Assembly: GCF_001613935.1 (NCBI RefSeq)
Contig: NZ_LQCI01000016.1
Location: forward strand, 1 to 64,000
DNA from: Amycolatopsis regifaucium
GTDB lineage: Bacteria > Actinomycetota > Actinomycetes > Mycobacteriales > Pseudonocardiaceae
Length of the DNA: 64,000 bases
Direction: 5' to 3'
This document shows positions 19,200-27,724 of this stretch, piece after piece (within the stretch, counting starts at the first letter, position 1; each line of letters opens with the position of its first letter). Under the pieces are notes generated by a model, which was not told where the DNA came from, did not search any database, and saw only the letters and a program-made list of their open reading frames with translations. The position numbers and the translations under genes were made by a program.

Positions 19200-20587
19200 G
19201 ACACGCGGCCACGCAGGACCACGGCCGCGACGAAGACGGCGAGAGCGAGCAGCCCGGCGCTCAGCGCGTACGCGGTCCGGTAGCCGCTTGTCAGCGCTTC
19301 GGGCATGGTCGCGCCTTCTGCCAGCAGTGCTCCCGTCCGGGACGCGGCGGCCGTCGCGAGCACCGCGGTTCCGAGCGCGGCGCCGATCTGCTGGGTGGTG
19401 TTGATCAGTCTTGAAGCGACCCCGGCGTCGGCGGGCGTGGTCCCGGACATCGCCTGCCCCATCAGCGCGGGCATCGCCGCGCCGAAGCCGATGCCCATGA
19501 GGACGAGGGCGGGCAGGACGTCGGTCGCGTAGTTCCCGTCCGCTTCGACCGTGGCGAGGAAGCCGAGCGCCAAGGCGACCAGCGAAAGCCCGGTGACGAG
19601 CACCGTCCGCGCCCCGAAGCGGTGATTCAGCTTCTCGGCGAAGACCAAAGACATCACCGCGATCGACACCGGCGCGGGCAGGAAGGCGAACCCGGTGCTC
19701 AGCGCGTCGAGTTCCAGGACCCGCTGGAGGTAGAGCGCGGTGATGAACTGGAAGCCGAACAGCCCGGCGACCATCAGGACCATCACCGTGTTCGCCCCGG
19801 ACACCGCCCGGACGCGGAAGATCCGCAGCGGCAGCAACGGTTCGCGCGCTTTCGCCTGCCGCAGCACGAACCCGGCGAGCAGCAGCAGCGACACGGTGAG
19901 CAGACCGAGCGTGCGGGCGTCCGCCCAGGTGTACTCCTCGGCCTTGACGATCGTGTAGACCAGCAGCATCAGCCCGCCGGTGACCAGTCCGGCGCCGATG
20001 ACGTCGGTGCCGCCGCGCAGTCCCGCGCCACGGTCGGTTTCGAGCAGCCGGACGGCCATCACCAGCGCGACCACGCCGATCGGCAGGTTGACGAAGAAGG
20101 TCCAGTGCCAGTCGAGCAGCTGGGTGAGCGTGCCGCCCGCGATGAGCCCGATCGACGATCCCGCGGCCTGGGTGAAGCTGTAGACGCCGATGGCTTTCGC
20201 CCGGGCCCGCGGCTCCGGGTAGAGCGTGGTGATCATGCCGAGCACGACGGCCGAAGCGAGTGCGCCGCCCGCGCCCTGCAGGAAGCGGAACACGATGAGC
20301 TGGGTCTGGTCCTGCGCGACACCGGACAGCAGCGAGGCGAGGGTGAACACGCTGAGTCCGGCGAGGAACACCCGTTTTCGGCCGAGCAGGTCGCCCAGTC
20401 TGCCGGACAGCAGCAGGAGTCCGGCGAAGGCGATCAAGTAGGCGTTGACCACCCAGGCGAGCGACGAAGCGGTGAACCCGAGGTCGTTCTGGATCGCGGG
20501 CAGCGCGACGGCGACGATCGAACCGTCGAGGACGACCATCAGCGAAACGGCGGTGAGCACGGCGAGAGCGAGAGCGCGTTGAGGCAT
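19169..20587 (-). CDS. MFS drug transporter, DHA2 (EmrB/QacA) type
   Basis: The 472-residue protein has about 14 hydrophobic segments. Motif A between helices 2 and 3 reads GRLGDLLGRKRVFLAGLSV, and the DHA2 feature LDGSIVAVALPAIQNDLGF lies in helix 1. It should export hydrophobic drugs using the proton gradient. I chose the ATG at 20587. A divergent HxlR regulator lies 115 bases away with a dyad between them, so drug-inducible expression is likely. The C-terminal coding end overlaps the nitrilase-like gene on the other strand. Confidence 0.9.
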   Translation of the reverse strand: MPQRALALAVLTAVSLMVVLDGSIVAVALPAIQNDLGFTASSLAWVVNAYLIAFAGLLLLSGRLGDLLGRKRVFLAGLSVFTLASLLSGVAQDQTQLIVFRFLQGAGGALASAVVLGMITTLYPEPRARAKAIGVYSFTQAAGSSIGLIAGGTLTQLLDWHWTFFVNLPIGVVALVMAVRLLETDRGAGLRGGTDVIGAGLVTGGLMLLVYTIVKAEEYTWADARTLGLLTVSLLLLAGFVLRQAKAREPLLPLRIFRVRAVSGANTVMVLMVAGLFGFQFITALYLQRVLELDALSTGFAFLPAPVSIAVMSLVFAEKLNHRFGARTVLVTGLSLVALALGFLATVEADGNYATDVLPALVLMGIGFGAAMPALMGQAMSGTTPADAGVASRLINTTQQIGAALGTAVLATAAASRTGALLAEGATMPEALTSGYRTAYALSAGLLALAVFVAAVVLRGRVSQEASPAMVA

Positions 20588-20628
20588 GGAGGTACCCCTC
20601 TGTGAATTCCGTGGAGACTTTCCCCAGG

Positions 20629-20646
20629 TGATGCTTTGGTGCATCA
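20629..20646. promoter_or_regulatory. Dyad TGATGC-N6-GCATCA between MFS and HxlR genes
   Basis: A perfect inverted repeat with 6-bp arms lies midway between the divergent genes, within the likely promoter overlap. The position fits an HxlR dimer repressing both the transporter and itself. Binding is inferred. Confidence 0.5.
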
Positions 20647-20702
20647 CTTGTTACAGCGCTCATCTTGTGTGACTCTGTTCCCTGCCGGAAGGAGGCACTT
20701 CC

Positions 20703-21104
20703 ATGTCCCAGGGGAACACCGATGTGACCGCGCAGGCCAGGGTGGTCGATCCGGAAAAACTCGAGGTGTGCACCGTGCTCGAGGTGATCAACCGGATCAG
20801 CGGGAAGTGGGCGATCGGCATCCTGCTGGAAGCCACGCGTGGTCCCGTGCGGTTCACCGAACTGGAGCGATCGGTGGAGGGGATCAGCAGGCGGATGCTC
20901 ACCCTCACGTTGCGGAACCTCGAACGCGACGGCCTGCTCGTCCGTACCGTGTACCCGACGGTGCCGCCGAAGGTGGAGTACGAGGCGACGGCGATGGCCA
21001 AAGAGCTCTACGCGTCGCTGAGCGGCTTCCTGCACTGGGCGGAACGTCACCGGGATTCGATCGCCGAGTCCCGTGTCGTGTACGACGAGAAGGTCAGCGC
21101 CTGA
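20703..21104 (+). CDS. HxlR-family transcriptional regulator
   Basis: The 133-residue winged-helix protein has the HxlR pattern: EVINRISGKWAIGILLEATR, then RFTELERSVEGISRRMLTLT and LRNLERDGLLVRTVYPTVPP with VEYEAT. The Cys near the N-terminus (KLEVCTVLEV) is conserved in redox-sensing members, so oxidant or electrophile sensing is possible. It is divergent from the MFS exporter, and the dyad at 20629-20646 is its likely site. Its 3' end overlaps the DUF6000-like gene by 11 bases. Confidence 0.88.
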   Translation: MSQGNTDVTAQARVVDPEKLEVCTVLEVINRISGKWAIGILLEATRGPVRFTELERSVEGISRRMLTLTLRNLERDGLLVRTVYPTVPPKVEYEATAMAKELYASLSGFLHWAERHRDSIAESRVVYDEKVSA

Positions 21105-21675
21105 CGTCTGCCGCGTGCACGGCACGCTGGACATGGGAACAGAGCAGGTCGAACCACATCTTGTGGAACGGCAGATCCGTGCTGTTCGCCGCGGACCAGC
21201 TTTCCCACAGCCCGCCGGGCCGCAGATAGCGCGAGGTGTACGCCGTCCTGAGGTCCGCGTCGATGTGGTGCAGGGCCGCGAGCGCCCACTCCTGGTCGTA
21301 GCGCAGTTCCGGCCGGGCGAGGTAATGGTCCAGATAGGACACGAGGAGTTCGGCGTCGGCGAAGGTGCCGAACCGGGCCAGCGCGAAACAATACCCTTGC
21401 CCGGCGAAGACGAAATCGCTCGCCAGGAACGGTTCCCTGATGCGGTCGCGCCATGCGGCCCGGCGGTCGACCCCGACCAGCCAGGCCGCGGTGAGCCGGG
21501 GCCGCCAGTCCGCCTCGAACAGTGCCTCGAGTTCGTCGTCGGTGACCCGCCGCGCGTCTTCGGCCAGCTCGCGCAGGAAGACCTCGCGTTCCGGGGCGCT
21601 CATCATCGAGGCGAAGTTGCCGTGCAACAGCTTCGAGTACCGCTCACGCGCGTAGCGGTCGATGGCGTCCGGCAT
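21094..21675 (-). CDS. DUF6000-like protein
   Basis: The 193-residue soluble protein contains the segments YARERYSKLLHGNFASMMSA, WRPRLTAAWLVGVDRRAAWR and FVFAGQGYCFALARFGTFAD, which I associate with the actinobacterial DUF6000 family. It is helical and HEAT-like in pattern and no function is known. The ATG at 21675 lies just beyond the hairpin at 21700-21740, which ends the upstream symporter gene, so this gene needs its own promoter or depends on read-through. Confidence 0.6.
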   Translation of the reverse strand: MPDAIDRYARERYSKLLHGNFASMMSAPEREVFLRELAEDARRVTDDELEALFEADWRPRLTAAWLVGVDRRAAWRDRIREPFLASDFVFAGQGYCFALARFGTFADAELLVSYLDHYLARPELRYDQEWALAALHHIDADLRTAYTSRYLRPGGLWESWSAANSTDLPFHKMWFDLLCSHVQRAVHAADVRR

Positions 21676-21699
21676 GTCCTTCAGTTTTCCAGAAACGAA

Positions 21700-21740
21700 G
21701 AACCGCGGTGCGAGGACGGGGGACCCTCGCACCGCGGTTC
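21700..21740. terminator. 16-bp-stem terminator after dctA
   Basis: GAACCGCGGTGCGAGG and CCTCGCACCGCGGTTC form a perfect 16-bp stem around a 9-base loop, 16 bases past the symporter stop on the minus strand. The downstream side, read on the minus strand, begins TTCTTCGTTTC, somewhat U-rich. It is a clear intrinsic terminator. Confidence 0.85.
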
Positions 21741-21756
21741 TCTCTTCGCCGTGGCG

Positions 21757-23121
21757 CTACACGCGCGCCACGGCCTTTTCCCGCTCGTCGTCACGATCCT
21801 CGTGGGGGGCTGGGTCGTGCTCGTCGAGCAGGGTGGCTTCGTCGAACGGGGCTTGTCCGTTGAAGACCTGGTTGGCTCGTTCGCGGTCGAATTCCTTGGT
21901 CCATGTTCCGACCAGGACGGTGGCGACGGCGTTGCCCGCGAAGTTGGTGAGTGCGCGGGCTTCGGACATGAATCGGTCGATGCCGAGGATGAAGCCGACG
22001 CCGTCGACGAGTTCGGGCCGGTGTGACTGGAGCCCGCCGGCGAGGGTGGCGATGCCGGCGCCGCTGACGCCCGCGGCGCCCTTGGAGGCGATGATCATGA
22101 ACAGCAGCAGGGAGATCTGCTCGCCGAGGGACAGTGGCTGGTCCTGCGCGGTCGCGATGAACAGTGTCGCCATGGTCAGGTAGATGGCGGTGCCGTCGAG
22201 GTTGAACGAGTACCCGGTGGGCACGGTGATGCCGACGACGGGCTTGGAGACGCCGAGGTGCTCCATCTTCGCGATCAGGCGCGGCAGGGCCGACTCGGAC
22301 GACGACGTGGACACGATCAGCAGGAATTCACGGCCGAGGTAGCGGAACAGCGTGAAGATGTTGACCCGCGCGCCGATCCACAGGACCGAGCCGAGCACAC
22401 CGAACACGAACACCAGGCAGGTCAGGTAGAAGCCGATCATGATGACGGCGAGACTGCGCAGCGCGCCCCAGCCGGTTTCGCCGACGACGGCGGCGATGGC
22501 GCCGAACGCGCCGATCGGGGCGGCCCACATGATCATCGCGAGGATCCGGAACACGAGCCGCTGGATGTGCTCGATGCCGCGGCGGATCGGTTCGCCCTTG
22601 CGGCCCAGTTTCTGTACGGCGAATCCGGCGAGCAGCGCGACCAGCAGGGTCTGCAGCACCTGGCCTTCGGTGAACGCCGAGACCATCGTCTTCGGGATGA
22701 CGCCGAGCAGGAAGTCGACGGTGCCTTCGCCGCCCTCGGCCTGAGTGTGGGCCTTCGCGGCGGCCGCCGGGTCGAGGTGCAGGCCCTCTCCCGGGTGCAG
22801 GAGGTTGCCGACGACGAGACCGATCGCGAGCGCGAACGTCGACATCATCAGGAAGTAGCCGAGCGAGAGCAACCCGACCTTGCCGACCTTCGCGGCCTTC
22901 GCCACCGATCCGATACCGAGCACGATGGTGCAGAAGATGATGGGAGAGATCATCATCTTGATCAGGTTGACGAAGCCGGTGCCGAGGGGCTTGAGCTCCT
23001 TGGCCAGACCTGGCGCGGCGAACCCGACGATGACGCCGAGGACCACGGCGGCGATCACGGCCAGGTACAGGTAATGCATCTTGTCTCGGCGACGCGGCGC
23101 CGCTTCGGGCGTTGTAGGCAC
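21757..23121 (-). CDS. dctA: Dicarboxylate/glutamate:cation symporter (DctA-like)
   Basis: The 454-residue membrane protein of the DAACS family carries its hallmarks: the serine-rich VSTSSSESALPRLIAKME, the substrate-site motif GYSFNLDGTAIYLTMATLF, and SKGAAGVSGAGIATLAGGL. It imports C4-dicarboxylates (succinate, malate, fumarate) or acidic amino acids with cations. The GTG at 23121 is the start. The divergent sensor kinase and response regulator are of the DctS/DcuS type, which supports the dicarboxylate assignment. A GTGA-N6-TCAC box lies upstream. Confidence 0.9.
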   Translation of the reverse strand: MPTTPEAAPRRRDKMHYLYLAVIAAVVLGVIVGFAAPGLAKELKPLGTGFVNLIKMMISPIIFCTIVLGIGSVAKAAKVGKVGLLSLGYFLMMSTFALAIGLVVGNLLHPGEGLHLDPAAAAKAHTQAEGGEGTVDFLLGVIPKTMVSAFTEGQVLQTLLVALLAGFAVQKLGRKGEPIRRGIEHIQRLVFRILAMIMWAAPIGAFGAIAAVVGETGWGALRSLAVIMIGFYLTCLVFVFGVLGSVLWIGARVNIFTLFRYLGREFLLIVSTSSSESALPRLIAKMEHLGVSKPVVGITVPTGYSFNLDGTAIYLTMATLFIATAQDQPLSLGEQISLLLFMIIASKGAAGVSGAGIATLAGGLQSHRPELVDGVGFILGIDRFMSEARALTNFAGNAVATVLVGTWTKEFDRERANQVFNGQAPFDEATLLDEHDPAPHEDRDDEREKAVARV

Positions 23122-23175
23122 CTTTGCCTCCAGCTCAGGGATGTCCGGGATTGCCGGTCACTATCACCCGGCCAG

Positions 23176-23189
23176 GTGAGCTGGGTCAC
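23176..23189. promoter_or_regulatory. CRP/GlxR-like box GTGA-N6-TCAC
   Basis: GTGAGCTGGGTCAC matches the core of the CRP/GlxR operator and lies in the 160 bases between dctA and the sensor kinase gene, 55 bases before the dctA start. It would couple dicarboxylate uptake to cAMP signalling. The match is exact in the eight core bases but short, so chance cannot be excluded. Confidence 0.45.
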
Positions 23190-23281
23190 GGTTGTGTTCA
23201 TTGAGTTCGCGCGAGTGCCTTTAAGGGAATTCCGGCCATGCGGTGCGAGCGGCCGGTCCGCCAGTGTGCTGGTATGGGCGG

Positions 23282-24913
23282 GTGCCCTCGACGACGCGGA
23301 TCCGGACCAGGCGTGGCAGCCTCGCTCGCCAGCTGCTGATCCTCCAGCTCGTGGTGCTTTTCGTGCTCGTCGCGGCGGGGCTGGCCTTCGCCTACCTCGA
23401 TTCCGTCCGCGCCACCGAGGATCGCGCGCGCGATCAGGTGACCGCGGTCGCCGAAGCGGTGGCGGACGCGCCCGGTGTATTGGCCGCACTGTCCACATCG
23501 GAACCCAGCCGGACACTGCAGCCGTTCGCGCAGAGTGTCCGCGCGGACACAGGCGTGGACTTCGTGACCATCATGGACCCGAACGGGATCCGCTTCACCC
23601 ATCCGAACCCGGAGCTGATCGGGCAGCCGTTCATCGGCAACATCGGCGAGGCGCAGCGTGGCGGCAAGGTCGTCGAGACCTACGCCGGTTCACTGGGGCC
23701 GTCCGAACGCGCGGTGGTCCCGGTACTCGGCACCGGAGGACAGGTGGTCGCCCTGGTGTCGGTGGGCATCACGGTCGAGGCGATCGACGCCGAACTGCGC
23801 GAACGCCTGTGGCCGCTGATCGGGGTCGCGGTGGCCGTGCTGGTGGTCGGCGGGATCGGCAGCTACCTGGTCAGCGCCCGGCTCCGGCGGCAGACCAGGG
23901 GGATCGCTCCGGAGGAACTGAGCAACCTGTTCGAGTACCACGAAGCCGTCCTGCATTCGATGCGCGAGGGACTGCTGCTCGTCGGAGGAGACGGACGGGT
24001 GGTGCTGTGCAACGACGGCGCCCGTGCGCTGCTGGGCGTCGACGGCGATCCGGTCGGCCGTGAACTGTCCGCATTGGACATACCCGAAGACCTCGTCGAG
24101 GCGTTCACCTCCGGGGAGGAGCGCACCGACGAAATCCACCTCACCGAGGCCAGGGTGCTCGTCGTCAGCACGGCGCCGGTCCGGTCGCGGGGTGAGGCGA
24201 TGGGCACCGTGGTGATCCTGCGCGACCACACGGAACTCCAGGCGCTCACCGGTGAACTGACCACGGTGCGCGGACTGGCGGAAGCGTTGCGTTCGCAGGC
24301 GCACGAGGCGGCGAACCGGCTTCACACGGTCGTTTCGCTGGTCGAGATCGGTCGTCCCGAACAGGCCGTCGAGTTCGCGACCGAGGAGCTCGCCTTGGCG
24401 CAGGAACTCACCGACCGGGTGGTCGGCGCGGTCGCCGAGCCGGTGCTCGCCGCGCTGCTGCTGGGCAAGGCGGCGGAGGCGAGCGAGCGCGGCGTCGAGT
24501 TCACGATCACGCCCGACACCGTCATGGAGGATTCGGACACCGGTGTCCCACCGCGGGATCTGGTGACCATCCTCGGCAACCTGATCGACAACGGCATCGA
24601 CGCGGCGGTGGGCAACGCGGCGGACGGCGGACGGCCCGGCGTCGAGGTGACCGTGCGGTCCGGCGCCGACGAGCTGCTGTTGCGGGTCGCCGACACCGGG
24701 CCCGGCGTGGACGACGTCGAGGACGTGTTCCGGCGCGGCTGGACCACCAAACCCGAGGACGGGCACGGACTCGGGTTGGCGCTGGTGGGTCAAGCGGTGC
24801 GACGGCACAGTGGGACCATCGACGTCGGCCGCGACGAGGGCGCGGTGTTCACCGTGCGCTTGCCACTGAAGGCAGCGCAGCCGCCGCGGCCGCCGAAGGA
24901 GCCGACACGATGA
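23282..24913 (+). CDS. Sensor histidine kinase, DcuS/CitA/DctS type
   Basis: The 543-residue protein has a first membrane helix (LLILQLVVLFVLVAAGLAFA, ~15-35) and an external PDC/CitA-like sensor domain (~36-175) with the motif IRFTHPNPELIGQPF. A second membrane helix (~180-202), a cytoplasmic PAS domain (~215-310), a kinase core and an HATPase domain follow. The phospho-acceptor His is in LRSQAHEAANRLHTVVSLVE, as in the citrate/dicarboxylate kinases. The N box is GNLIDNGIDA and the G box GHGLGLALV. It is divergent from dctA and overlaps the response regulator by ATGA. The expected ligand is a C4-dicarboxylate or citrate. The GTG at 23282 is chosen over an upstream ATG at 23243. Confidence 0.9.
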   Translation: MPSTTRIRTRRGSLARQLLILQLVVLFVLVAAGLAFAYLDSVRATEDRARDQVTAVAEAVADAPGVLAALSTSEPSRTLQPFAQSVRADTGVDFVTIMDPNGIRFTHPNPELIGQPFIGNIGEAQRGGKVVETYAGSLGPSERAVVPVLGTGGQVVALVSVGITVEAIDAELRERLWPLIGVAVAVLVVGGIGSYLVSARLRRQTRGIAPEELSNLFEYHEAVLHSMREGLLLVGGDGRVVLCNDGARALLGVDGDPVGRELSALDIPEDLVEAFTSGEERTDEIHLTEARVLVVSTAPVRSRGEAMGTVVILRDHTELQALTGELTTVRGLAEALRSQAHEAANRLHTVVSLVEIGRPEQAVEFATEELALAQELTDRVVGAVAEPVLAALLLGKAAEASERGVEFTITPDTVMEDSDTGVPPRDLVTILGNLIDNGIDAAVGNAADGGRPGVEVTVRSGADELLLRVADTGPGVDDVEDVFRRGWTTKPEDGHGLGLALVGQAVRRHSGTIDVGRDEGAVFTVRLPLKAAQPPRPPKEPTR

Positions 24914-25578
24914 TCAAGGTGCTGGTCGTCGAGGACGAACCGGTGGCCGCCGACGCGCATCGGGTGTACGTCGAGAGGATGCCCGGGTTCACCGTGGCAG
25001 GCGTCGTCCACTCCGGCGGCGACGCGCTGCGGTTCTGTGAACGCGAGCCGGTCGACCTGGTACTGCTGGACTTCTATCTCCCCGACACGCACGGACTCGC
25101 GGTCTGCCGGTCGCTGCGCGCGGCCGGTCTCCCGATCGACGTCATCGCGGTGACCTCGGCCCGCGACCTGGCGCTGGTCAAGGCCGCGGTGTCCGTCGGC
25201 GTGGTCCAGTACCTGCTGAAACCGTTCACGTTCGCGTCCCTGCGGGAAAAATTGGAGCGCTACGCGGAGTTCCACGGCGCGTCGGGAGAGGTCACCGGAC
25301 AGGCCGAGATCGACCGCGCGCTCGGCACCCTGCGCACCACCGAGCGGCAGTCGCTGCCGAAGGGAATGAGCGCGCAGACCCTGGAGTCCATCACCGAAGT
25401 CCTCGCTTCAGCCGCGGACGGCCTGTCCGCCGGGGCCGCCGCGACCGCGATCGGCGCCTCCCGGGTCACCGCGCGGCGCTACCTCGAATACCTCGCCGAC
25501 AACGGCCTCGCCCAGCGCGAACCCCGCTACGGCCAGGTCGGCCGCCCCGAGGTCTGGTACAAACCGAAAACCGTATAA
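24910..25578 (+). CDS. Response regulator, DcuR/CitB type
   Basis: The 222-residue protein has an N-terminal receiver domain (VLVVEDEPVAADAHRVYVER) with the phospho-acceptor Asp in LVLLDFYLPDTHGL and the conserved Lys in YLLKPFTFASLREKL. A linker and a C-terminal helix-turn-helix follow (LSAGAAATAIGASRVTARRY, then LEYLADNGLAQREPRYG), as in DcuR/CitB proteins. It is encoded directly after its kinase and should activate the divergent dctA gene. Confidence 0.92.
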   Translation: MIKVLVVEDEPVAADAHRVYVERMPGFTVAGVVHSGGDALRFCEREPVDLVLLDFYLPDTHGLAVCRSLRAAGLPIDVIAVTSARDLALVKAAVSVGVVQYLLKPFTFASLREKLERYAEFHGASGEVTGQAEIDRALGTLRTTERQSLPKGMSAQTLESITEVLASAADGLSAGAAATAIGASRVTARRYLEYLADNGLAQREPRYGQVGRPEVWYKPKTV

Positions 25579-25614
25579 CGACCTATACCGCGGCGCGCGG
25601 GCTACCGTGGGCAG

Positions 25615-25980
25615 GTGAAGATCGGCGAACTCGCGCGGAAGACCGGGGTCAGTGTCCGCGCGCTGCGCTATTACGAGGAAGAGGGCTTGATCAGCCCGGG
25701 CCGCGAGGGCAACGGCTACCGCGACTTCTGCGAAGGCTCGGTCGAGGCGGTCCTGCAGATTCGCGGGATGCTCGACGCCGGTCTGCCGGTCAGGCTGATC
25801 CGCGAAGTCCTCCCGTACCTCGACGGGCCGGAAGAGGTCCGGCCGAAGGTGCCGTGCGAGTACATGATCGGCGAGGTCGCGCGGCAGCGGGCAGTGCTCG
25901 ACCGCCGGATCGCGCTCATGGCCCGCAATCGCGACGCTCTCGACGCGTACCTCCGCGACTTGACCCTGCCGCAAACGTGA
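25615..25980 (+). CDS. MerR-family transcriptional regulator
   Basis: The 121-residue protein has a MerR helix-turn-helix (MKIGELARKTGVSVRALRYY, then EEEGLISPGREGNGYRDFCE), a hydrophobic linker and a dimerisation helix, but no separate ligand domain. It lies 18 bases before a quinone oxidoreductase gene, an arrangement common for SoxR/CueR-size MerR proteins controlling redox enzymes. No metal-binding Cys pair is present at the C-terminus, so an organic or redox signal is likelier than a metal. The start is the GTG at 25615. Confidence 0.85.
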   Translation: MKIGELARKTGVSVRALRYYEEEGLISPGREGNGYRDFCEGSVEAVLQIRGMLDAGLPVRLIREVLPYLDGPEEVRPKVPCEYMIGEVARQRAVLDRRIALMARNRDALDAYLRDLTLPQT

Positions 25981-25998
25981 GGGTTTTAGCGTGCGGCC

Positions 25999-26949
25999 AT
26001 GATTTCGATGCGCGCGCTGCGACAGGACTCCGCGAACGGTCCTGAAGATCTCCACCTGATCACCGACGCACCCGTTCCCTCGCCCGGACCAGGCGAGATC
26101 CTGCTGAAGGTCACCGCGGCGGGCGTCAACTTCGCCGACGTCATGCAGACCCGGGGCACCTACGAAGGCGGTCCGAAAGCGCCGTACGTCGCGGGCTTCG
26201 AAGCCGCGGGTGAGGTCGTCGGCCTGGGCGACGCGGTGACCGGCGTCGCGCTCGGCGACCACGTCGTCGGAACGGGTGGCGGGGCCTTCGCCGAGTACAT
26301 GGTCATGCCCGCGGCCGGTGCGGTCCCGGTGCCGAAGGGCTGGTCGGACGAGCAGGCGCCCGGGTTGCTGTTGAACTGGGCCGCCGCGCTCGCCGCGCTC
26401 AAACCGCTGGGGCGGCTGGCCGCCGGGGAGACCGTGCTGGTGCAGGCTGCGGCGGGCGGGGTCGGCCAGGCCGCGGTCCGGCTGGCCAAGCATTACGGGG
26501 CCACCGTCATCGGCACCGCGTCGCCGGGCAAGCACGACCTGGTGCGGGCGTCGGGAGCCGATCGCGTCCTCGGCTACGGAGAGGAGCCCGGCGCAGTGGA
26601 TCTCGTTCTCGAGTCCGTCGGCGGGGCGACGTTCGCCGCGAGCCTCGCCGCCGCCAAACGCGTCACCGGGCGGGTCGTGGTCTACGGCGTCGCCGGGGGA
26701 GAGGCCGCGATCACCAACCGCGAACTGAACTTCCGGCACCAGATCCACCTGATCGGCCTGCACCTCGGTGTCCTGATCGAACAAGCGCCGGAGATCTTCG
26801 CGGACCTGATGGACGAGCTGCGCGCGCTCATCGCCAGTGGCGTCTGCGCGCCCGGCACGCCGACGGTCCACGACCTCGCGGACGGGCCCCGGGTACTCGC
26901 GGAACTGGAGGCGCGGACCACCGCGGGCAAGCTGGTACTGCGGCCCTGA
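25999..26949 (+). CDS. Zinc-type quinone oxidoreductase (MDR superfamily)
   Basis: The 316-residue protein has a GroES-like N-terminal half with AAGVNFADVMQTRGTYEGGP and GFEAAGEVVGLGDAVTG, and a Rossmann half with the nucleotide motif VLVQAAAGGVGQAAVRLAKH. The zinc-binding residues of true alcohol dehydrogenases are absent, placing it with NADPH:quinone reductases (Qor-like). It should reduce quinones or enones. It probably shares an operon with the preceding MerR regulator. A second ATG at 26008 is an equally possible start. Confidence 0.88.
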   Translation: MISMRALRQDSANGPEDLHLITDAPVPSPGPGEILLKVTAAGVNFADVMQTRGTYEGGPKAPYVAGFEAAGEVVGLGDAVTGVALGDHVVGTGGGAFAEYMVMPAAGAVPVPKGWSDEQAPGLLLNWAAALAALKPLGRLAAGETVLVQAAAGGVGQAAVRLAKHYGATVIGTASPGKHDLVRASGADRVLGYGEEPGAVDLVLESVGGATFAASLAAAKRVTGRVVVYGVAGGEAAITNRELNFRHQIHLIGLHLGVLIEQAPEIFADLMDELRALIASGVCAPGTPTVHDLADGPRVLAELEARTTAGKLVLRP

Positions 26950-27111
26950 ACGCGACGGGCCGAATATCGTCGTATGCGAGCGTGTGCATGTCAATAGGAC
27001 GAAAGTGTTGGTAAATCACCAGCCGGGCAACGCGACGAAAGTCGGTGCCGGGTCGCGGCGGGGACTCCTAGATTCACGAACCATTCCGTTGTCCTTTCAA
27101 GGAGTGGGTCC

Positions 27112-27660
27112 ATGGCAAGGAAGTTCTTCGTCTCCGCCTCCGTGAGCTTGGCGCTGCTCGCCGTTCCGGTGACCGCGGGTCAGGCCACGGCCGCGGTCCA
27201 GCCTGCTCAGCAGACCGCGGCGGTGACCACGGTCTACTACGACGCCTCGGGAGCGCCCAGCTTCCGTGCCGCCATCCAGGCGGGTGCGGCGAACTGGAAC
27301 AACTCGGTGTCCAACGTGAAGCTGCGGGAAAGCTCGTCGGGGGCCACCCTGCGCTACACCGAGGGCAACGACCCCTCCGGCTCGTACGCCGAGACCGACG
27401 GCCACGGCCGCGGCACCATCTTCATCGACTACACGCAGGCCAGGCAGTACAACCAGACCCGGATCGCCGCGCACGAGACCGGTCACGCGCTCGGCCTGCC
27501 GGACCACTACGAAGGCCCGTGCTCGGAGCTGATGTCCGGTGGTGGCCCCGGCCCGTCCTGCACCAACGCGAAGCCGAACGCGCAGGAGGTCTCGCGGGTG
27601 AACTCGCTGTGGGCCAACGGCCTGCTGGCGGCGGGTGCCATGCAGCGCGTCTACAACTGA
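27112..27660 (+). CDS. Secreted snapalysin-type metalloprotease
   Basis: The 182-residue protein has a signal peptide (MARKFFVSASVSLALLAVPV, cleavage near ATA-AV at ~28) and the extended zinc motif HETGHALGLPDHYEGPC at about 123-139. There two His residues and the Asp bind zinc, as in Streptomyces small neutral protease (family M7). The mature enzyme is about 15 kDa, usual for snapalysins, and little or no propeptide is present. AAGGAG precedes the ATG. A palindromic terminator follows at 27672. It degrades external protein, acting as one of the smallest known metalloproteases. Confidence 0.92.
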   Translation: MARKFFVSASVSLALLAVPVTAGQATAAVQPAQQTAAVTTVYYDASGAPSFRAAIQAGAANWNNSVSNVKLRESSSGATLRYTEGNDPSGSYAETDGHGRGTIFIDYTQARQYNQTRIAAHETGHALGLPDHYEGPCSELMSGGGPGPSCTNAKPNAQEVSRVNSLWANGLLAAGAMQRVYN

Positions 27661-27671
27661 CGGTTCAGTAC

Positions 27672-27718
27672 GTGAAGGCCCCCTTCATTGCGTCTAGCGC
27701 AGTGAAGGGGGCCTTCAC
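27672..27718. terminator. Nested palindrome, bidirectional terminator (family copy B)
   Basis: The arms GTGAAGGCCCCCTTCATTGCG and its near-complement pair over 21 positions with one G-T wobble around the loop TCTAG. Each arm holds TGAAGG-CCC-CCTTCA, a palindrome of its own. It lies between the convergent snapalysin and beta-helix genes and can end both transcripts. Confidence 0.85.
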
Positions 27719-27724
27719 GCACTT

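Noticed and set aside
18399..21134. A 911-codon minus-strand frame across several genes
   Set aside because: It runs antisense or out of frame to the nitrilase, MFS and HxlR genes, each with clear motifs.
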